Notes under the pieces: model-generated
Seen by the model: the letters and a program-made list of their open reading frames with translations, nothing else
Told to the model about the DNA's origin: nothing
The model's database searches: none
Shown: positions 8,712 to 18,828 of the stretch, in pieces
Layout: every line of letters starts with the position of its first letter
How positions within the stretch are numbered: the first letter of the stretch is position 1
Source: Methanomassiliicoccales archaeon
Lineage (GTDB): Archaea; Thermoplasmatota; Thermoplasmata; RBG-16-68-12; SOIM01
Direction of reading: 5' to 3'
DNA: 48,977 bases
NCBI GenBank assembly: GCA_030593295.1
Contig: JAUVHO010000007.1
Span: 1-48,977 of the forward strand
Made by a program: the position numbers and the translations under genes

Positions 8712-9412
8712 ATGGAGAGTCGTATGGAATCCCACATACAGAAGGCGATCGAGGAACTGAGGAAGGGTAATATCGTCCTGATCTATGACGCTGACGGGAG
8801 GGAAGAGGAGACCGACCTGGTCGTGGCCTCTCAATTCATTACACCCGACAAGGTCAGAACACTGAGAAAGGACGGCGGAGGGCTCATTTTCATGATGGTC
8901 CACTCGGACGTGTGGAAGAAGTTCAAGCTACCGTTCCTGACCGACGTCTATACCGATAACTGGGAGAAGTACCCGGTATTCAAGGCCCTGATACCCAACG
9001 ACATACCATACGACACCAAATCATCCTTTTCCTTGACCATAAACCACAGAAAGACCTTCACCGGCATCACGGACGTGGACAGGGCGATGACCATGAAGGA
9101 GTTCGCCAGGGTGTCGGCCGAGGCGTTCGAACTGCACGACGGTCATGCTTTGGATATGTTCGGTCAGGAGTTCAGGTCACCAGGTCACGTTCCGATATGC
9201 TCGGCGTCCACCAACGTATTGGAGAACCGGTTCGGACACACAGAACTGAGCGTGGCACTCATGACGATGGCCGATCTGATACCGATTGCGACCGGATGCG
9301 AGATGATGGCCGACGGGGGCAATGCGCTCTCCAAAGAAGAGGCGATGGCCTATGCAGAGGAACACGGACATGTTTATCTCGAGGGGCGGGAGATAGTAGA
9401 GGCTTGGAGGAA

Positions 9413-9425
<13 letters not shown>
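8712..9425 (+). CDS. ribB: 3,4-dihydroxy-2-butanone-4-phosphate synthase
   Basis: Makes the four-carbon precursor of lumazine from ribulose-5-phosphate, the branch that supplies RibH. The protein shows the DHBP synthase N-terminal motif AIEELRKGNIVLIYDADGRE (about 10-29) with the acidic Mg-binding cluster DGREEETDL, and the later H-x-D/C-x-x-N block (GHVPICSASTNVL). I start at ATG 8712 (237 residues) because family members begin just before the first helix; a TTG at 8676 would add 12 unlike residues, and ATG 8724 is also possible. It is the first gene of a four-gene operon and overlaps ribL by 13 nt. Confidence 0.93.
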
Positions 9426-10739
<1,314 letters not shown>

Positions 10740-10825
10740 CCTTCTCGGTGCCAAATCTCATTTTCAATTTCGAAACTGATAACCAAAGGTTTATAGTGAA
10801 TAGCATGCGTCTTTCGCGTGATATA

Positions 10826-10845
10826 CTGGAATGTTGATATTCCAG
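10826..10845 (+). promoter_or_regulatory. Inverted repeat in the leader of the Roadblock gene
   Basis: A perfect 7-bp inverted repeat (ctggaat, 6-nt loop, attccag). It lies 20 nt before the ATG at 10866 and about 30-50 nt after a TATA-like box (tttatagt, 10790-10797), so it would fall at or just after the transcription start: either an operator that blocks initiation or an RNA hairpin in the leader. Confidence 0.5.
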
Positions 10846-10865
10846 AGAATCAGCAAGGGATTGAA

Positions 10866-11225
10866 ATGGCAGACATAACGTCCATCGAAGAGGTCTTGAG
10901 CGATCTGGAGAACTATCCAGGTGTGAACGAAGCCGTCCTGATTTCTAGGAGTGGTATGCACATTGCGGGGACCGTTCCCGATGGCGCCCATCCGGAGACA
11001 TACGTGGCAATGTTCGCCATCCTTCTTGGCGCGGCTGAGACCGCCATATCCGAGCTCAAGGAGAGCTTGGACGCAGTTCTCATCAATCTGGAGGAATCCA
11101 AGGTGATGGTCATCAACGACGGTCCCAAGGCGCTCTACGTGCTCAGACTTGATGGCGATGTCGATCTTCACGGACTGGAGACAAAGCTGCTGGAGACTTC
11201 AAAATCCATCGAGCAGTACCTCTAG
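10866..11225 (+). CDS. Roadblock/LC7 domain protein
   Basis: A 119-residue single-domain protein. The pattern SIEEVLSDLENYPGVNEAVLISRSGMHIAG (6-35), then ETYVAMFAILLGAAETAISEL and a C-terminal helix, is that of the Roadblock/LC7 (MglB-like) fold, which dimerises and usually regulates small Ras-like GTPases or other P-loop NTPases. No GTPase gene lies beside it. I start at ATG 10866 because aaggga sits 6-11 nt upstream; a GTG at 10818 would place the inverted repeat inside the coding region. The 3' end overlaps the convergent PHP gene by 4 nt. Confidence 0.85.
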   Translation: MADITSIEEVLSDLENYPGVNEAVLISRSGMHIAGTVPDGAHPETYVAMFAILLGAAETAISELKESLDAVLINLEESKVMVINDGPKALYVLRLDGDVDLHGLETKLLETSKSIEQYL

Positions 11226-11887
11226 ATCCTCTTCATCCCTCTTCCGAACCACTCGGAAACGGTTTTAGCCACATATTTAGGAGAACCAGCTGGCCTGCTC
11301 TTCCCGTAGACCTTCGACCTGCCCTTCACGATCTCTTCGAGAGCCTGTTCTTCTGTCTCGATGTTCGATTCGAAGACGGTCACTCCTGTCCCGATATCCT
11401 CTATCTTGTGGGCATCGCTCCCGCCCGTGACCCCCAGGTCCAGTTTCTCTGCCAGAGCTATTGCTTTCTCGTTGGTGCTCTTGGGTGAACGCGCGTTAAG
11501 GCCTTCGATCGCGGAGAAATCCGTATTGAGAACCACTCTCTCTCCCACACCGGACCAGAATCTGTATGGATGAGCCACCACAGGCGTTCCACCTGCCCTT
11601 CTGATAGCGTCCACAGTGTTCTGGGGTGTCATGTCCCGGGGGATCTTCTTATCCACTCCATATGCGATTATGTGCCCCTCTGATGACGAGACCTCTGTCG
11701 CCCTTATCACCACAAAACCCTCCATCTCCTTTGCCAGTTCAAAAGCTTCCAGGGAGCCTGCTATCTCGTTGTGGTCCGAGATTGCCAGGCCATTCAGGTT
11801 CCTTGCTTTGGCTGTCTTGAGAATGTCCTTGATCTCAACATCTGTATCCACAGAATGGGCGGAATGAATATGGAGGTCCATCATCAT
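11222..11887 (-). CDS. PHP domain metal-dependent phosphoesterase
   Basis: A 221-residue PHP-family protein. Metal-binding motifs appear in order: DLHIHSAHSVD (4-14, HxH), ISDHNEIAGS (about 36-45), an ATEVSS block near 63, VVAHPYRFW (about 102-110) and GGSDAHKIEDIG (about 155-166). Such proteins hydrolyse phosphoesters; the substrate cannot be told from sequence. It follows metG after only a few bases (TGA then ATG), so it is probably co-transcribed with the tRNA synthetase. Three ATG codons in a row make the exact start uncertain by two residues. Confidence 0.87.
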   Translation of the reverse strand: MMMDLHIHSAHSVDTDVEIKDILKTAKARNLNGLAISDHNEIAGSLEAFELAKEMEGFVVIRATEVSSSEGHIIAYGVDKKIPRDMTPQNTVDAIRRAGGTPVVAHPYRFWSGVGERVVLNTDFSAIEGLNARSPKSTNEKAIALAEKLDLGVTGGSDAHKIEDIGTGVTVFESNIETEEQALEEIVKGRSKVYGKSRPAGSPKYVAKTVSEWFGRGMKRI

Positions 11888-11891
11888 CTAA

Positions 11892-14084
11892 TCACGTGAT
11901 CTTCGAACCTGGGGCGACTTCCTTGTCCAATGAGACGTAGGCATCTCCCACCTTGAACGGGAACACCTTGTCATCCCCTGTGAAGAACATAGCCACCAGC
12001 TTCCCTTCAGGGGTCTCTAAGTCTATGAAATGATTGGGAGCCACCTGCACACCTTTCTCAGTTCCCAGACCTATTCGCAGCCTGAGCTTCTTGAACTCTT
12101 CGAACTGAAGTATGGGCGCATCCTCGGTCCCCATGACCCTCGTCCCGGGTTCTGCTCCGGATTCGTCCACGAGCAGTGAAACAATATCACCGTCTTCCGC
12201 AGCCAGGAGCATACCTCTTGATTCGATACCCCTCAGCTTCGCGGGCTGAAGGTTGCACAGGACGATGATGTTCAAGCCGTCCATTTCCTCGTTCTCATAA
12301 TGCCCCTTCAAGCCCGAGACTATGGTCCTCTTCTCCGTCCCAATGTCGATCCTCATCACCTGGAGCTTGTCCGCATTCGGATGATCTTCCACGCTCAGGA
12401 CCTTTGCCACACGGATATCCATCATGTTGGTCTCCTCCTCTTCCTCCTCCTCCAATTCCAGTTGCAGTTTCTCGAAGAGCGGCACTGGTCTGGTCAATTT
12501 CGTTCCGACGGACACATCCTCCAGGGCGTCTTCCCAGTCGTGTTCTTCGACCGTATCCTCATTGCCCAGCATCTTCCACAGTCGCTCAGAGGAGTGCGGC
12601 AGGAAGGGATATGCCATTATGCACAGTGCCCGGACGATTCTCAGACAGACATATAAGGTCGTCCCACACGCTTCCCTGTCCTCCTTAATCTGCGACCACG
12701 GGGCCTTGGTGTCCATGTACTGGTTCCCTGACCTTGCCAGCTCCATCAGTGACTTGATGCCCGCCTTGAACTCGCATGCTTCTAGATGATCGCCCACCTT
12801 CTTCCATTGCTCCTCGATCTTCGTCAGGGCTTTCTTGTCCACTTCTTCTAGGTCACCTGGTTTTGGCATCTCCCCGTAGTTCTTGGCAGTGAAGCTCAAG
12901 GCTCTGTGCACGAAGTTACCGTAAGTTGCCACCAGCTCTCCGTTGTTCTTGGCGATGAAGTCGTCCCACCCGAAGTCCGCATCCCTTATCTCGGGCATGT
13001 TGACCGTCAGATAATACCTCAGCGAGTCCACCGGGAACTTGTCCAGCAGCTCATCAATTGTGAGCGAAATGCCTCTGGACTTGGAGAACTTCTCCCCTTC
13101 GATCCTCATGAACTGGTTCGCGGGCACATTATAGGGGAGGTTCAGATCTCCGTGTGCCAGCAGGACAGCAGGCCAGAATATCGTGTGGAATAGAACGTTG
13201 TCCTTGCCCAGGAAGTAGTAGTGACGAACATCCGGATCTTGCCAGTATTCCTTCCATTTGTCGGGTTCTCCTTGCCTCCTCGCCCATTCGACGCTCATGG
13301 TGAAATAGCCCATGAACGCCTCGAACCAGACGTATATCTTCTTATCCTCGTGACCCTCGATGGGTATGTCGATGCCCCAGCCTATGTCCCTGCTGACCGG
13401 TCTGTCCCTGAGCCCGCCTTCCAGCCAGGCTTCGGTTGCCTTGATGACAGGCGTTCTCCAGAACTCCTTGTCTTGGAGGTACTCCCACAGAGGCCTCTCG
13501 AAGGCCGAGAGCCTGAAGAACAGGTGCGTCCTCTCTTTCATCACGGGGATCTCACCGCAGTTCAAGCACCTTGGATCAGTCAGATCTTCCGGGTCCAGCA
13601 GCTTCCCGCATTCGTCGCAGTTGTCTCCCCTGGCAGCATCATAGCCGCAGTGCGGGCAGGTGCCTTCCACGTATCTGTCTGGCAGGTACTTCCCGCATTT
13701 CTCGCAGAACGGGAGAACCATCTCCTTCTCGTAGATGTGCCCCTTTTCGTACAGCTTCTTGAACATATCTCTGGCCACTTCCTTGTGAGTTGGATCTTCG
13801 GTGCTGAGGAAGAGACTGTAAGAAGAACCCAGTTTCTGCAGGCTCTTCCAGTTCAGTTCGTGATACTTATTGGCTAGATCAACGGGCGTGACGCCCTCCT
13901 CGTCCGCCTTTATAGTGGTCGGGGTGCCGTGCATGTCCGATCCCGATACCATCAGGACCTCGTTCCCTTTCATCCTCTGGAATCTGGCGAAGATGTCGGG
14001 CGGGAGATAGCAGCCAGCAACTCCTCCGATGTGAATGACGCCGTTCGAATATGGCCATGCGACCCCGATGAATATCTTAGCCAT
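11892..14084 (-). CDS. metG: Methionyl-tRNA synthetase with C-terminal tRNA-binding domain
   Basis: A 730-residue MetRS that charges tRNA-Met. The class I Rossmann fold starts with AWPYSNGVIHIGGVAG; the HIGH signature reads HIGG here (residues 18-21), an unusual change. Two zinc knuckles (CEKCGKYLPDRYVEGTCPHC; CDECGKLL ... CLNCG) lie around 124-175, and the KMSKS loop is KFSKS. An anticodon-binding helical domain and a Glu-rich linker lead to a tRNA-binding OB fold (about 605-690; MDIRVAKVLSVEDHPNADKL), as in dimeric MetRS. A TATA-like ctttaaat lies about 29 nt before the ATG. The gene follows gamma-carbonic anhydrase and precedes the PHP gene. Confidence 0.95.
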   Translation of the reverse strand: MAKIFIGVAWPYSNGVIHIGGVAGCYLPPDIFARFQRMKGNEVLMVSGSDMHGTPTTIKADEEGVTPVDLANKYHELNWKSLQKLGSSYSLFLSTEDPTHKEVARDMFKKLYEKGHIYEKEMVLPFCEKCGKYLPDRYVEGTCPHCGYDAARGDNCDECGKLLDPEDLTDPRCLNCGEIPVMKERTHLFFRLSAFERPLWEYLQDKEFWRTPVIKATEAWLEGGLRDRPVSRDIGWGIDIPIEGHEDKKIYVWFEAFMGYFTMSVEWARRQGEPDKWKEYWQDPDVRHYYFLGKDNVLFHTIFWPAVLLAHGDLNLPYNVPANQFMRIEGEKFSKSRGISLTIDELLDKFPVDSLRYYLTVNMPEIRDADFGWDDFIAKNNGELVATYGNFVHRALSFTAKNYGEMPKPGDLEEVDKKALTKIEEQWKKVGDHLEACEFKAGIKSLMELARSGNQYMDTKAPWSQIKEDREACGTTLYVCLRIVRALCIMAYPFLPHSSERLWKMLGNEDTVEEHDWEDALEDVSVGTKLTRPVPLFEKLQLELEEEEEEETNMMDIRVAKVLSVEDHPNADKLQVMRIDIGTEKRTIVSGLKGHYENEEMDGLNIIVLCNLQPAKLRGIESRGMLLAAEDGDIVSLLVDESGAEPGTRVMGTEDAPILQFEEFKKLRLRIGLGTEKGVQVAPNHFIDLETPEGKLVAMFFTGDDKVFPFKVGDAYVSLDKEVAPGSKIT

Positions 14085-14133
14085 TATCGGTAGAAAAGTC
14101 TCAAAGGATTTAAAGGTTCAGTGTTGGAATGGC

Positions 14134-14661
14134 TCAGTCCACCCTCTTCAGGCCCTTTCTGTAGACGGTTCTGGCCAGTTCGGGATACCAGCTCTTGTAT
14201 TCGGTCCAAGTCTTGATGAACTCATCCTTGACATCGGAAACCACCTTCGCCGGAACGCCCACGGCCACCTTTCTGCCGGGAATGCTCCTGCCGTGAGGTA
14301 CGACCGCTCCCTCTCCTACGATCCCCCACTCGCCCACCTCTGCCCCTTGACCAACAACGGCTCCCATGCCTATGAGGGCCCAATCGCGAATCGTACATCC
14401 GTGAAGTATGGCAGCATGACCAACCGTGACCTTGTTCCCAATTCTGCACGATCCGACCGGTTTGGCGTGGATCACGCAGTTGTCCTCAATGCACGTCTCG
14501 TCGCCTATGAAAATGGCGCCGTAATCCCCCCTGATGCTGGCACCTGGTCCTATCCAGCTAGCCTCCCCGATCGTCACCTCCCCGATGACACTGGCCGTCT
14601 CGTGAATGTATGCATTCTTCCCGATCTCCGGGACCTTCCCTTCCAGTTCGTATACCGCCAT
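14134..14661 (-). CDS. Gamma-class carbonic anhydrase-like hexapeptide protein
   Basis: A 175-residue left-handed beta-helix protein built of hexapeptide repeats (IGEVTIGEASWIGPGASIRG). The three zinc/iron ligands of gamma carbonic anhydrases are visible: His in CVIHAKP (about 66-71) and the two His of VGHAAILHGC (about 82-91). The C-terminal helix packs on the trimer. Such proteins hydrate CO2 or act as ferripyochelin-binding-like homologues of unproven activity. The gene is 49 nt upstream of metG on the same strand but has no clear functional tie to it. A ggaagg Shine-Dalgarno precedes the ATG. Confidence 0.88.
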   Translation of the reverse strand: MAVYELEGKVPEIGKNAYIHETASVIGEVTIGEASWIGPGASIRGDYGAIFIGDETCIEDNCVIHAKPVGSCRIGNKVTVGHAAILHGCTIRDWALIGMGAVVGQGAEVGEWGIVGEGAVVPHGRSIPGRKVAVGVPAKVVSDVKDEFIKTWTEYKSWYPELARTVYRKGLKRVD

Positions 14662-14802
14662 TGATGACCCTTCCTCTCGCTCCTAATGACTTCCTACCTT
14701 AAAATCTGAATGGAATCCAGACGGCCAGGCACACCACCCGAGAACTTTTTCCCATGGGTAAGGTTAAAGCCACCTTACGCATTTGCCCAACCGGGGCCTT
14801 CT

Positions 14803-16281
14803 ATGATTGACCTGGAGCAGATAAGAAGGGACGTCGAAGCCTGCGAGCGCGGAATGAACGAGGAGTACTACCTGAACTGGTCAGGTCAGAAGGATGATCT
14901 TGATACCGCATCTGTGTTGAACAAGTGCCCGAGTTTGAGCAGCCGTGAGACGGTGGATCACATTGCGGCCAGGAGGCAGATAGCCGAGCCGGCAGAGGAG
15001 AGGAAGCTCAAGTACCTGCACGGAGTCACGGTCGGATTCTACCTGGCCAGCTTGGTCAAGGACCTGAATGACGCAAAGGAGACCGAAGAGGCCAAGCTCA
15101 CGATCGATGTGGACGGAGAGGAGATGGCTTACAGGATGTCCGGCGTGCACATGGTGAACGAGGACGACAGGGCAAAGAGACACGCCATCCACGACGCCCG
15201 CCTGAAGGCATCCGATGGACTGAACAAGATCCTGGTGGAGAGATGGGGAAAGCTGCACAACACCGCGGTCGACCTCGGATACAACAACTACACCATGCTC
15301 TACAAGAACCTCAAAGGTATCAACTTCACATCACTTCTCAACGAGATCAAGGAGTTCAAGCAGAGGACCGACAAGCTGTACAGGGAGAAGATGGGCGAGA
15401 TGACCGATTCACTGGGTGTGAGCCTGGAGGAAGCGGAGAAGCACGACATTGCTCACCTTCTGAGGGCGAAACAGTTCGATCCCCACTTCAAGAAAGGGAA
15501 CTCTCTTCCGGCGCTCAAAGAGACCCTCAAGGGACTTGGAATTGACCTGGACAGCCAGAAGAACATCACTGTGGACATAGAGGAGAGGGAGAAGAAGACC
15601 CCAAGGGCTTTCTGCGCCCCGTTGGACGTCCCCAGCAAGATCATGCTCGTAACCATGCCTCAGGGAGGCTATTCGGACTATTCTTCGCTCTTCCACGAGG
15701 CCGGTCATGCCGAGCACTATGGAAACGTGAATCCCGACGAACCCATGGAGTTCAAGTATCTGGGAGACAACTCGGTCACCGAGTCCTTCGCATTCACCTT
15801 CGACTACCTGCTGACCGATAGGAACTGGGTCAACGAATACATCAAGATGCCCAATGTTGACGAGTACATCCATCATGCCTTTGTGGACAAGTTGTTCTTC
15901 GTCAGGAGGTACGGCTCCAAGCTGGAGTATGAGATGAAACTCCATACCGACGGTCTCCCGGGAATGGACCAGGTCTACAAGTCGGTCATGGAGGACGGCA
16001 TGGTATTCAAACATCCCAGGGAACACTACCTTCTGGACGTGGATGATGGATTCTACTGTGCCCAGTATCTCAGGGCTTGGATATTCCACGCCCAGTTGAT
16101 CGACCTCATGAAGGAGAAGTTCGGAGAGAAGTGGTTCCTGAACACCAAGTCCGGCAATTACCTGACCGATCTGTGGTCTGTGGGCCAGAAGTACGACGTC
16201 GTTGAGCTGGCTCAGAACGAGGGATTCCAGGGACTCGATATCGAACCTCTGACCGAGGAGATCATCGCCAACCTCGAGTGA
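14803..16281 (+). CDS. M3/M2-like zinc metallopeptidase (oligopeptidase-like)
   Basis: A 492-residue, mostly helical cytosolic protein with the gluzincin motif HEAGH at residues 298-302 (LFHEAGHAEHYGN) and the expected third ligand Glu327 in VTESFAFTFDYL, 25 residues later. That spacing and the fold resemble thimet oligopeptidase and ACE-type enzymes, but overall similarity to named members is low by eye, so the substrate is open. ATG 14803 is chosen because a TATA-like stretch (ggttaaag, near 14762-14769) lies about 35 nt upstream; an in-frame ATG at 14710 would add 31 residues that look non-coding. No signal peptide is visible. Confidence 0.75.
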   Translation: MIDLEQIRRDVEACERGMNEEYYLNWSGQKDDLDTASVLNKCPSLSSRETVDHIAARRQIAEPAEERKLKYLHGVTVGFYLASLVKDLNDAKETEEAKLTIDVDGEEMAYRMSGVHMVNEDDRAKRHAIHDARLKASDGLNKILVERWGKLHNTAVDLGYNNYTMLYKNLKGINFTSLLNEIKEFKQRTDKLYREKMGEMTDSLGVSLEEAEKHDIAHLLRAKQFDPHFKKGNSLPALKETLKGLGIDLDSQKNITVDIEEREKKTPRAFCAPLDVPSKIMLVTMPQGGYSDYSSLFHEAGHAEHYGNVNPDEPMEFKYLGDNSVTESFAFTFDYLLTDRNWVNEYIKMPNVDEYIHHAFVDKLFFVRRYGSKLEYEMKLHTDGLPGMDQVYKSVMEDGMVFKHPREHYLLDVDDGFYCAQYLRAWIFHAQLIDLMKEKFGEKWFLNTKSGNYLTDLWSVGQKYDVVELAQNEGFQGLDIEPLTEEIIANLE

Positions 16282-16340
16282 TTTCCCCGCCTGAGAGCCG
16301 AATAGAAACGGTTATTACAGAGAAGCCTAATTTCGCCCCG

Positions 16341-16808
16341 ATGGTCGGACGATTTAAGAAGCGCAACAAGAACGAACCAGCCGAGTCCGTCGAGATGGGT
16401 GAGTGCCCGACATGCGGTTCGAGCATTCCGCTGGACGCGAGCGAATGTCCAGATTGTGGCGAGGTTTTTGATCTTGAGGAATTCGGGGTTGCACCCGGTG
16501 AGGAGATAGTTGAGAAGGGCGGAAGAAAGGAGAAGCTGCTTTTCTACCTCGGTGTCATTCTCATTCTTGTCGGTGGTCCCGGTGTCGCAATGGGCTCCTG
16601 GGTCCACGACTGGTTTAGGATACCGTTCCCCGGCCCGGAATATCACGCTTACGACGTTTTTGGTCCTGTGAACCGCTTCGTCGCCATGCTCGGACTGATC
16701 ATCCTGATAATCGGGATAGTTTTCCTCATTCTCTCGTTGAGGTCCAGCAAGGTCGTCACCGACGAGGACTATGAGGTCGGGATCGATAGGAGCGAACCTC
16801 TGAGATAG
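16341..16808 (+). CDS. Zinc-ribbon protein with two membrane helices
   Basis: A 155-residue protein. Residues 18-40 form a C4 zinc ribbon (CPTCGSSIPLDASECPDCGE). Membrane segments lie at about 64-84 (LLFYLGVILILVGGPGVAMG) and 112-134 (FVAMLGLIILIIGIVFLILSL), and the tail is acidic. Such zinc-ribbon membrane proteins are common in archaea with no known task. ATG 16341 is preferred; an upstream in-frame GTG at 16278 overlaps the peptidase stop and would add 21 unstructured residues. A ggttatta stretch near 16309-16316 could be its TATA box. Confidence 0.7.
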   Translation: MVGRFKKRNKNEPAESVEMGECPTCGSSIPLDASECPDCGEVFDLEEFGVAPGEEIVEKGGRKEKLLFYLGVILILVGGPGVAMGSWVHDWFRIPFPGPEYHAYDVFGPVNRFVAMLGLIILIIGIVFLILSLRSSKVVTDEDYEVGIDRSEPLR

Positions 16809-16853
16809 TCCCGTTGCATAAAGGTAATATTCTATGATTCAATAGCACCAGCC

Positions 16854-17852
16854 ATGAAGCCTGAGGTCGCTGCCAAGAACGTGCTCACTTATGTTCTGGA
16901 GGCCGTCGCGGGGGAGAGCATCATAATCATTCATGACGATGTTCTATCGAAGGTCGGGGAGGCCTTTGGTGAGGCGGCTCTTGATATGGGAATGTGGGTT
17001 AGGTCCATCCGCTTGGAGACCGCCGAGACCAGGAAATCGATCCCGCCAGCTCTGAGAGAGGTACTCGTACGGGAGCGCCCGGATATCTACGTTAACATCT
17101 TCCGTGGTCCAAGCGAGGAGACCCCTTTCAGGATATCTGTCACCAAGCTCCAGACCCGCAATAAGCTCAGGCTCGGCCACTGCCCTGGCATCTCATTGAG
17201 CATGCTGACCGATGGGGCCATGGCTTTGACCGGGAAGCAGTATGAGAGGATGCAGAACTTCTCCAGGAAGTTGATGCGCACGGTGTCCGGGGTCGAGAGG
17301 GTCAGAATAACAAGTCCCAAAGGTACCGATCTGACCATGAGCATCAAGGACAGGGGTTGGTTCTCTGACACATTCTTCGATTGGAGGACGATGAAATGGA
17401 TCAACCTCCCGGTAGGCGAGGTCGTCGTGGGGCCCATCGAGAACTCTATGGAAGGGAAACTGGTCTCCGATGGGGCCATCGGTGGTGTCGGGCTCATCAA
17501 GGAACCTGTGAGAATTGAGGTGTCTGGCGGCAGGGCTGGTAATCCAAAGACGACCGAGGCTGGTGTGAAGAAGAAGGTGAGGGCCGCACTGGATACCGAC
17601 GATTGGTCCAGATACATAGGGGAATTGGGCATCGGGGTCAATCCAGGCGCGCGTTTGTCTAGGGAATTCCTTGAGATCGAGAAGATTAAGGGTACCTGCC
17701 ACGTGGCCTTTGGTCACAACCTGGACTATCCTGGAGGTCAGAACCCCTCGGCCAACCATATGGACCTTCTCATCACCGAACCCACGATCGAGGTTGAGGG
17801 ACCCGAAGGAAAGAAGGTCGTGTTGAAGGATGGGAAGTTTCAACTGGGCTAG
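16854..17852 (+). CDS. M29-like aminopeptidase (aminopeptidase T family)
   Basis: A 332-residue protein with blocks of the leucyl aminopeptidase/aminopeptidase T (COG2309, M29) family: GSDLT-type KGTDLTMSIKDRGWFSD, the metal-site NLPVGEVVVGPIE (about 183-195), ELGIGVNPGARLS (about 260-272) and CHVAFGHNLDYPGG (about 287-300), where Glu and His ligands bind two metals. It probably releases N-terminal residues from peptides in the cytosol. A TATA-like gtaatattc lies about 27 nt before the ATG, suggesting leaderless transcription. Length is slightly shorter than classical AmpS (about 400), lacking part of the N-terminal region. Confidence 0.8.
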   Translation: MKPEVAAKNVLTYVLEAVAGESIIIIHDDVLSKVGEAFGEAALDMGMWVRSIRLETAETRKSIPPALREVLVRERPDIYVNIFRGPSEETPFRISVTKLQTRNKLRLGHCPGISLSMLTDGAMALTGKQYERMQNFSRKLMRTVSGVERVRITSPKGTDLTMSIKDRGWFSDTFFDWRTMKWINLPVGEVVVGPIENSMEGKLVSDGAIGGVGLIKEPVRIEVSGGRAGNPKTTEAGVKKKVRAALDTDDWSRYIGELGIGVNPGARLSREFLEIEKIKGTCHVAFGHNLDYPGGQNPSANHMDLLITEPTIEVEGPEGKKVVLKDGKFQLG

Positions 17853-17910
17853 TCGGGAATAGTTAAATAACCTTCAGTCCATCATTGTTAGTGCGTAAGG
17901 AGAATGGAAC

Positions 17911-18123
17911 TTGGCGGATGAACCCGATACAACTGAAGGTGTTCCTTTGGAAACGGGGAAGGTCTATCTGGCCAGAATAGGGGACTCGGGCGAGACCGGG
18001 GAAGGTCTTGCCAATCTGAATGGTCATCTCGTCTTCGTTCAAGGAGCTCGACCCGGGCAAGATGTCAGGATTAAGGTCACCAAGGTATTCGGGCGGTTTG
18101 CCTTCGGGGAGATTGTCAAGTAG
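17911..18123 (+). CDS. TRAM domain protein
   Basis: A 70-residue stand-alone TRAM domain (GKVYLARIGDSGETGEGLAN, then HLVFVQGARPGQDVRIKVTK and FGRFAFGEIV), the small RNA-binding beta-barrel found in many euryarchaea. Such proteins bind RNA and act as chaperones or cold-response factors. The start is TTG; an aaggag Shine-Dalgarno lies about 10 nt upstream, and the nearby ATG is out of frame. The gene follows the aminopeptidase by 58 nt but has its own TATA-like stretch (agttaaataac). Confidence 0.85.
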   Translation: MADEPDTTEGVPLETGKVYLARIGDSGETGEGLANLNGHLVFVQGARPGQDVRIKVTKVFGRFAFGEIVK

Positions 18124-18143
18124 GGCCCCTTTTCGAGCATCGG

Positions 18144-18159
18144 CGTTTTGGTCAAAACG
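18144..18159 (+). terminator. Possible terminator hairpin after the TRAM gene
   Basis: A perfect 7-bp inverted repeat (cgttttg, gt, caaaacg) lies 20 nt after the TRAM stop and is followed by a short T-run (cattttaacg). Its U-tract is weaker than those of the two hairpins farther downstream. Confidence 0.3.
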
Positions 18160-18301
18160 TCATTTTAACGAGGGAACTTTTTCCGCCTTGGGTTTTTGTT
18201 ATAAGTCCTCGAACTTGGTAATCTTACACAGTTATAACACCCTAACATGCCAACAAACTGCATTAGCGAAAAGTTTATATCCGCATCCCCTAATTATCAT
18301 T

Positions 18302-18371
18302 TGCTTATCTAAGCATCCCTCCACAACGAGGCCGTTCAGCTTCTTTTCTTTCTGAACGGCCAACTTTTTTT
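18302..18371 (+). ncRNA. Candidate small RNA 1 with anti-SD-like CCCUCC and U-tract hairpin
   Basis: A TATA-like box (gtttatat, 18273-18280) would place a start near 18302-18306. What follows has no reading frame but clear RNA structure: a small hairpin (tgctta-tc-taagca, 18302-18315), an unpaired ccctcc (18317-18322), then a perfect 10-bp stem (ggccgttcag, 12-nt loop, ctgaacggcc; 18330-18361) followed by seven T residues. This could instead be only a terminator, but it lies 200 nt past the TRAM gene and the T-run is on the plus strand, so it does not serve the convergent tautomerase gene. Candidate RNA 2 has the same design. Confidence 0.5.
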
Positions 18372-18444
18372 CTTATTGTCTGATTGATAACATGGCTTTC
18401 GCTCGTCCCTTTGTTTCAAAATGATTCAGAGAGCGTTTCCAAGC

Positions 18445-18624
18445 TCAGTCAGAAAGGATATTCCCTGATTGGGCCCAGTTCTCCGGTGAGAGATCCTCGA
18501 AGATTATTGTGATATGGTCAGGAGGAGCCTTCGCAATTCTGACAATATCGTCCGTGATCGCTTTAGCAAGCTCTCTTTTGACATCCTCCGTCCTCGGGAA
18601 CATGGTCACTCTTACAACAGGCAT
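18445..18624 (-). CDS. 4-oxalocrotonate tautomerase family protein
   Basis: A 59-residue protein beginning MPVVRVTMFPRTEDVKRELA. After Met removal, Pro1 is the catalytic base of tautomerase-superfamily enzymes, and the following pattern (AITDDIVRIAK, PPDHITIIFEDLSPENWAQSG) matches small 4-OT-like proteins, which form hexamers and catalyse keto-enol tautomerisation. The substrate is unknown. An aaggag Shine-Dalgarno lies about 8 nt before the ATG on the minus strand. The gene stands alone between the two candidate small RNAs. It is short but the family length (about 60) is normal. Confidence 0.85.
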   Translation of the reverse strand: MPVVRVTMFPRTEDVKRELAKAITDDIVRIAKAPPDHITIIFEDLSPENWAQSGNILSD

Positions 18625-18828
18625 TTAGGACACTCCTTGTATGAGGGCGGTATTCGGCGCGGTTTATTTCAAAGTGTCGAAGATTCATCGCCTGGCAGTC
18701 GGGGACACCTCGGCTGAACCATATTTACCTCCGATTATAGTGCGATCGCACTACCGTTTCCAGTCCGAGCCAGTCCTCTTTATGTCGTGCCGAAGAAAGG
18801 TTTAAATAGATTCTTCTCTAATATGTTA

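Noticed and set aside
9197-9412. Longer start for ribL inside ribB
   Set aside because: The extension is the out-of-frame translation of ribB and has no similarity to RibL N-termini.
14710-14802. Upstream extension of the zinc peptidase to ATG 14710
   Set aside because: The added residues are Pro-rich and unlike the family, and the TATA-like box would lie inside the coding region.
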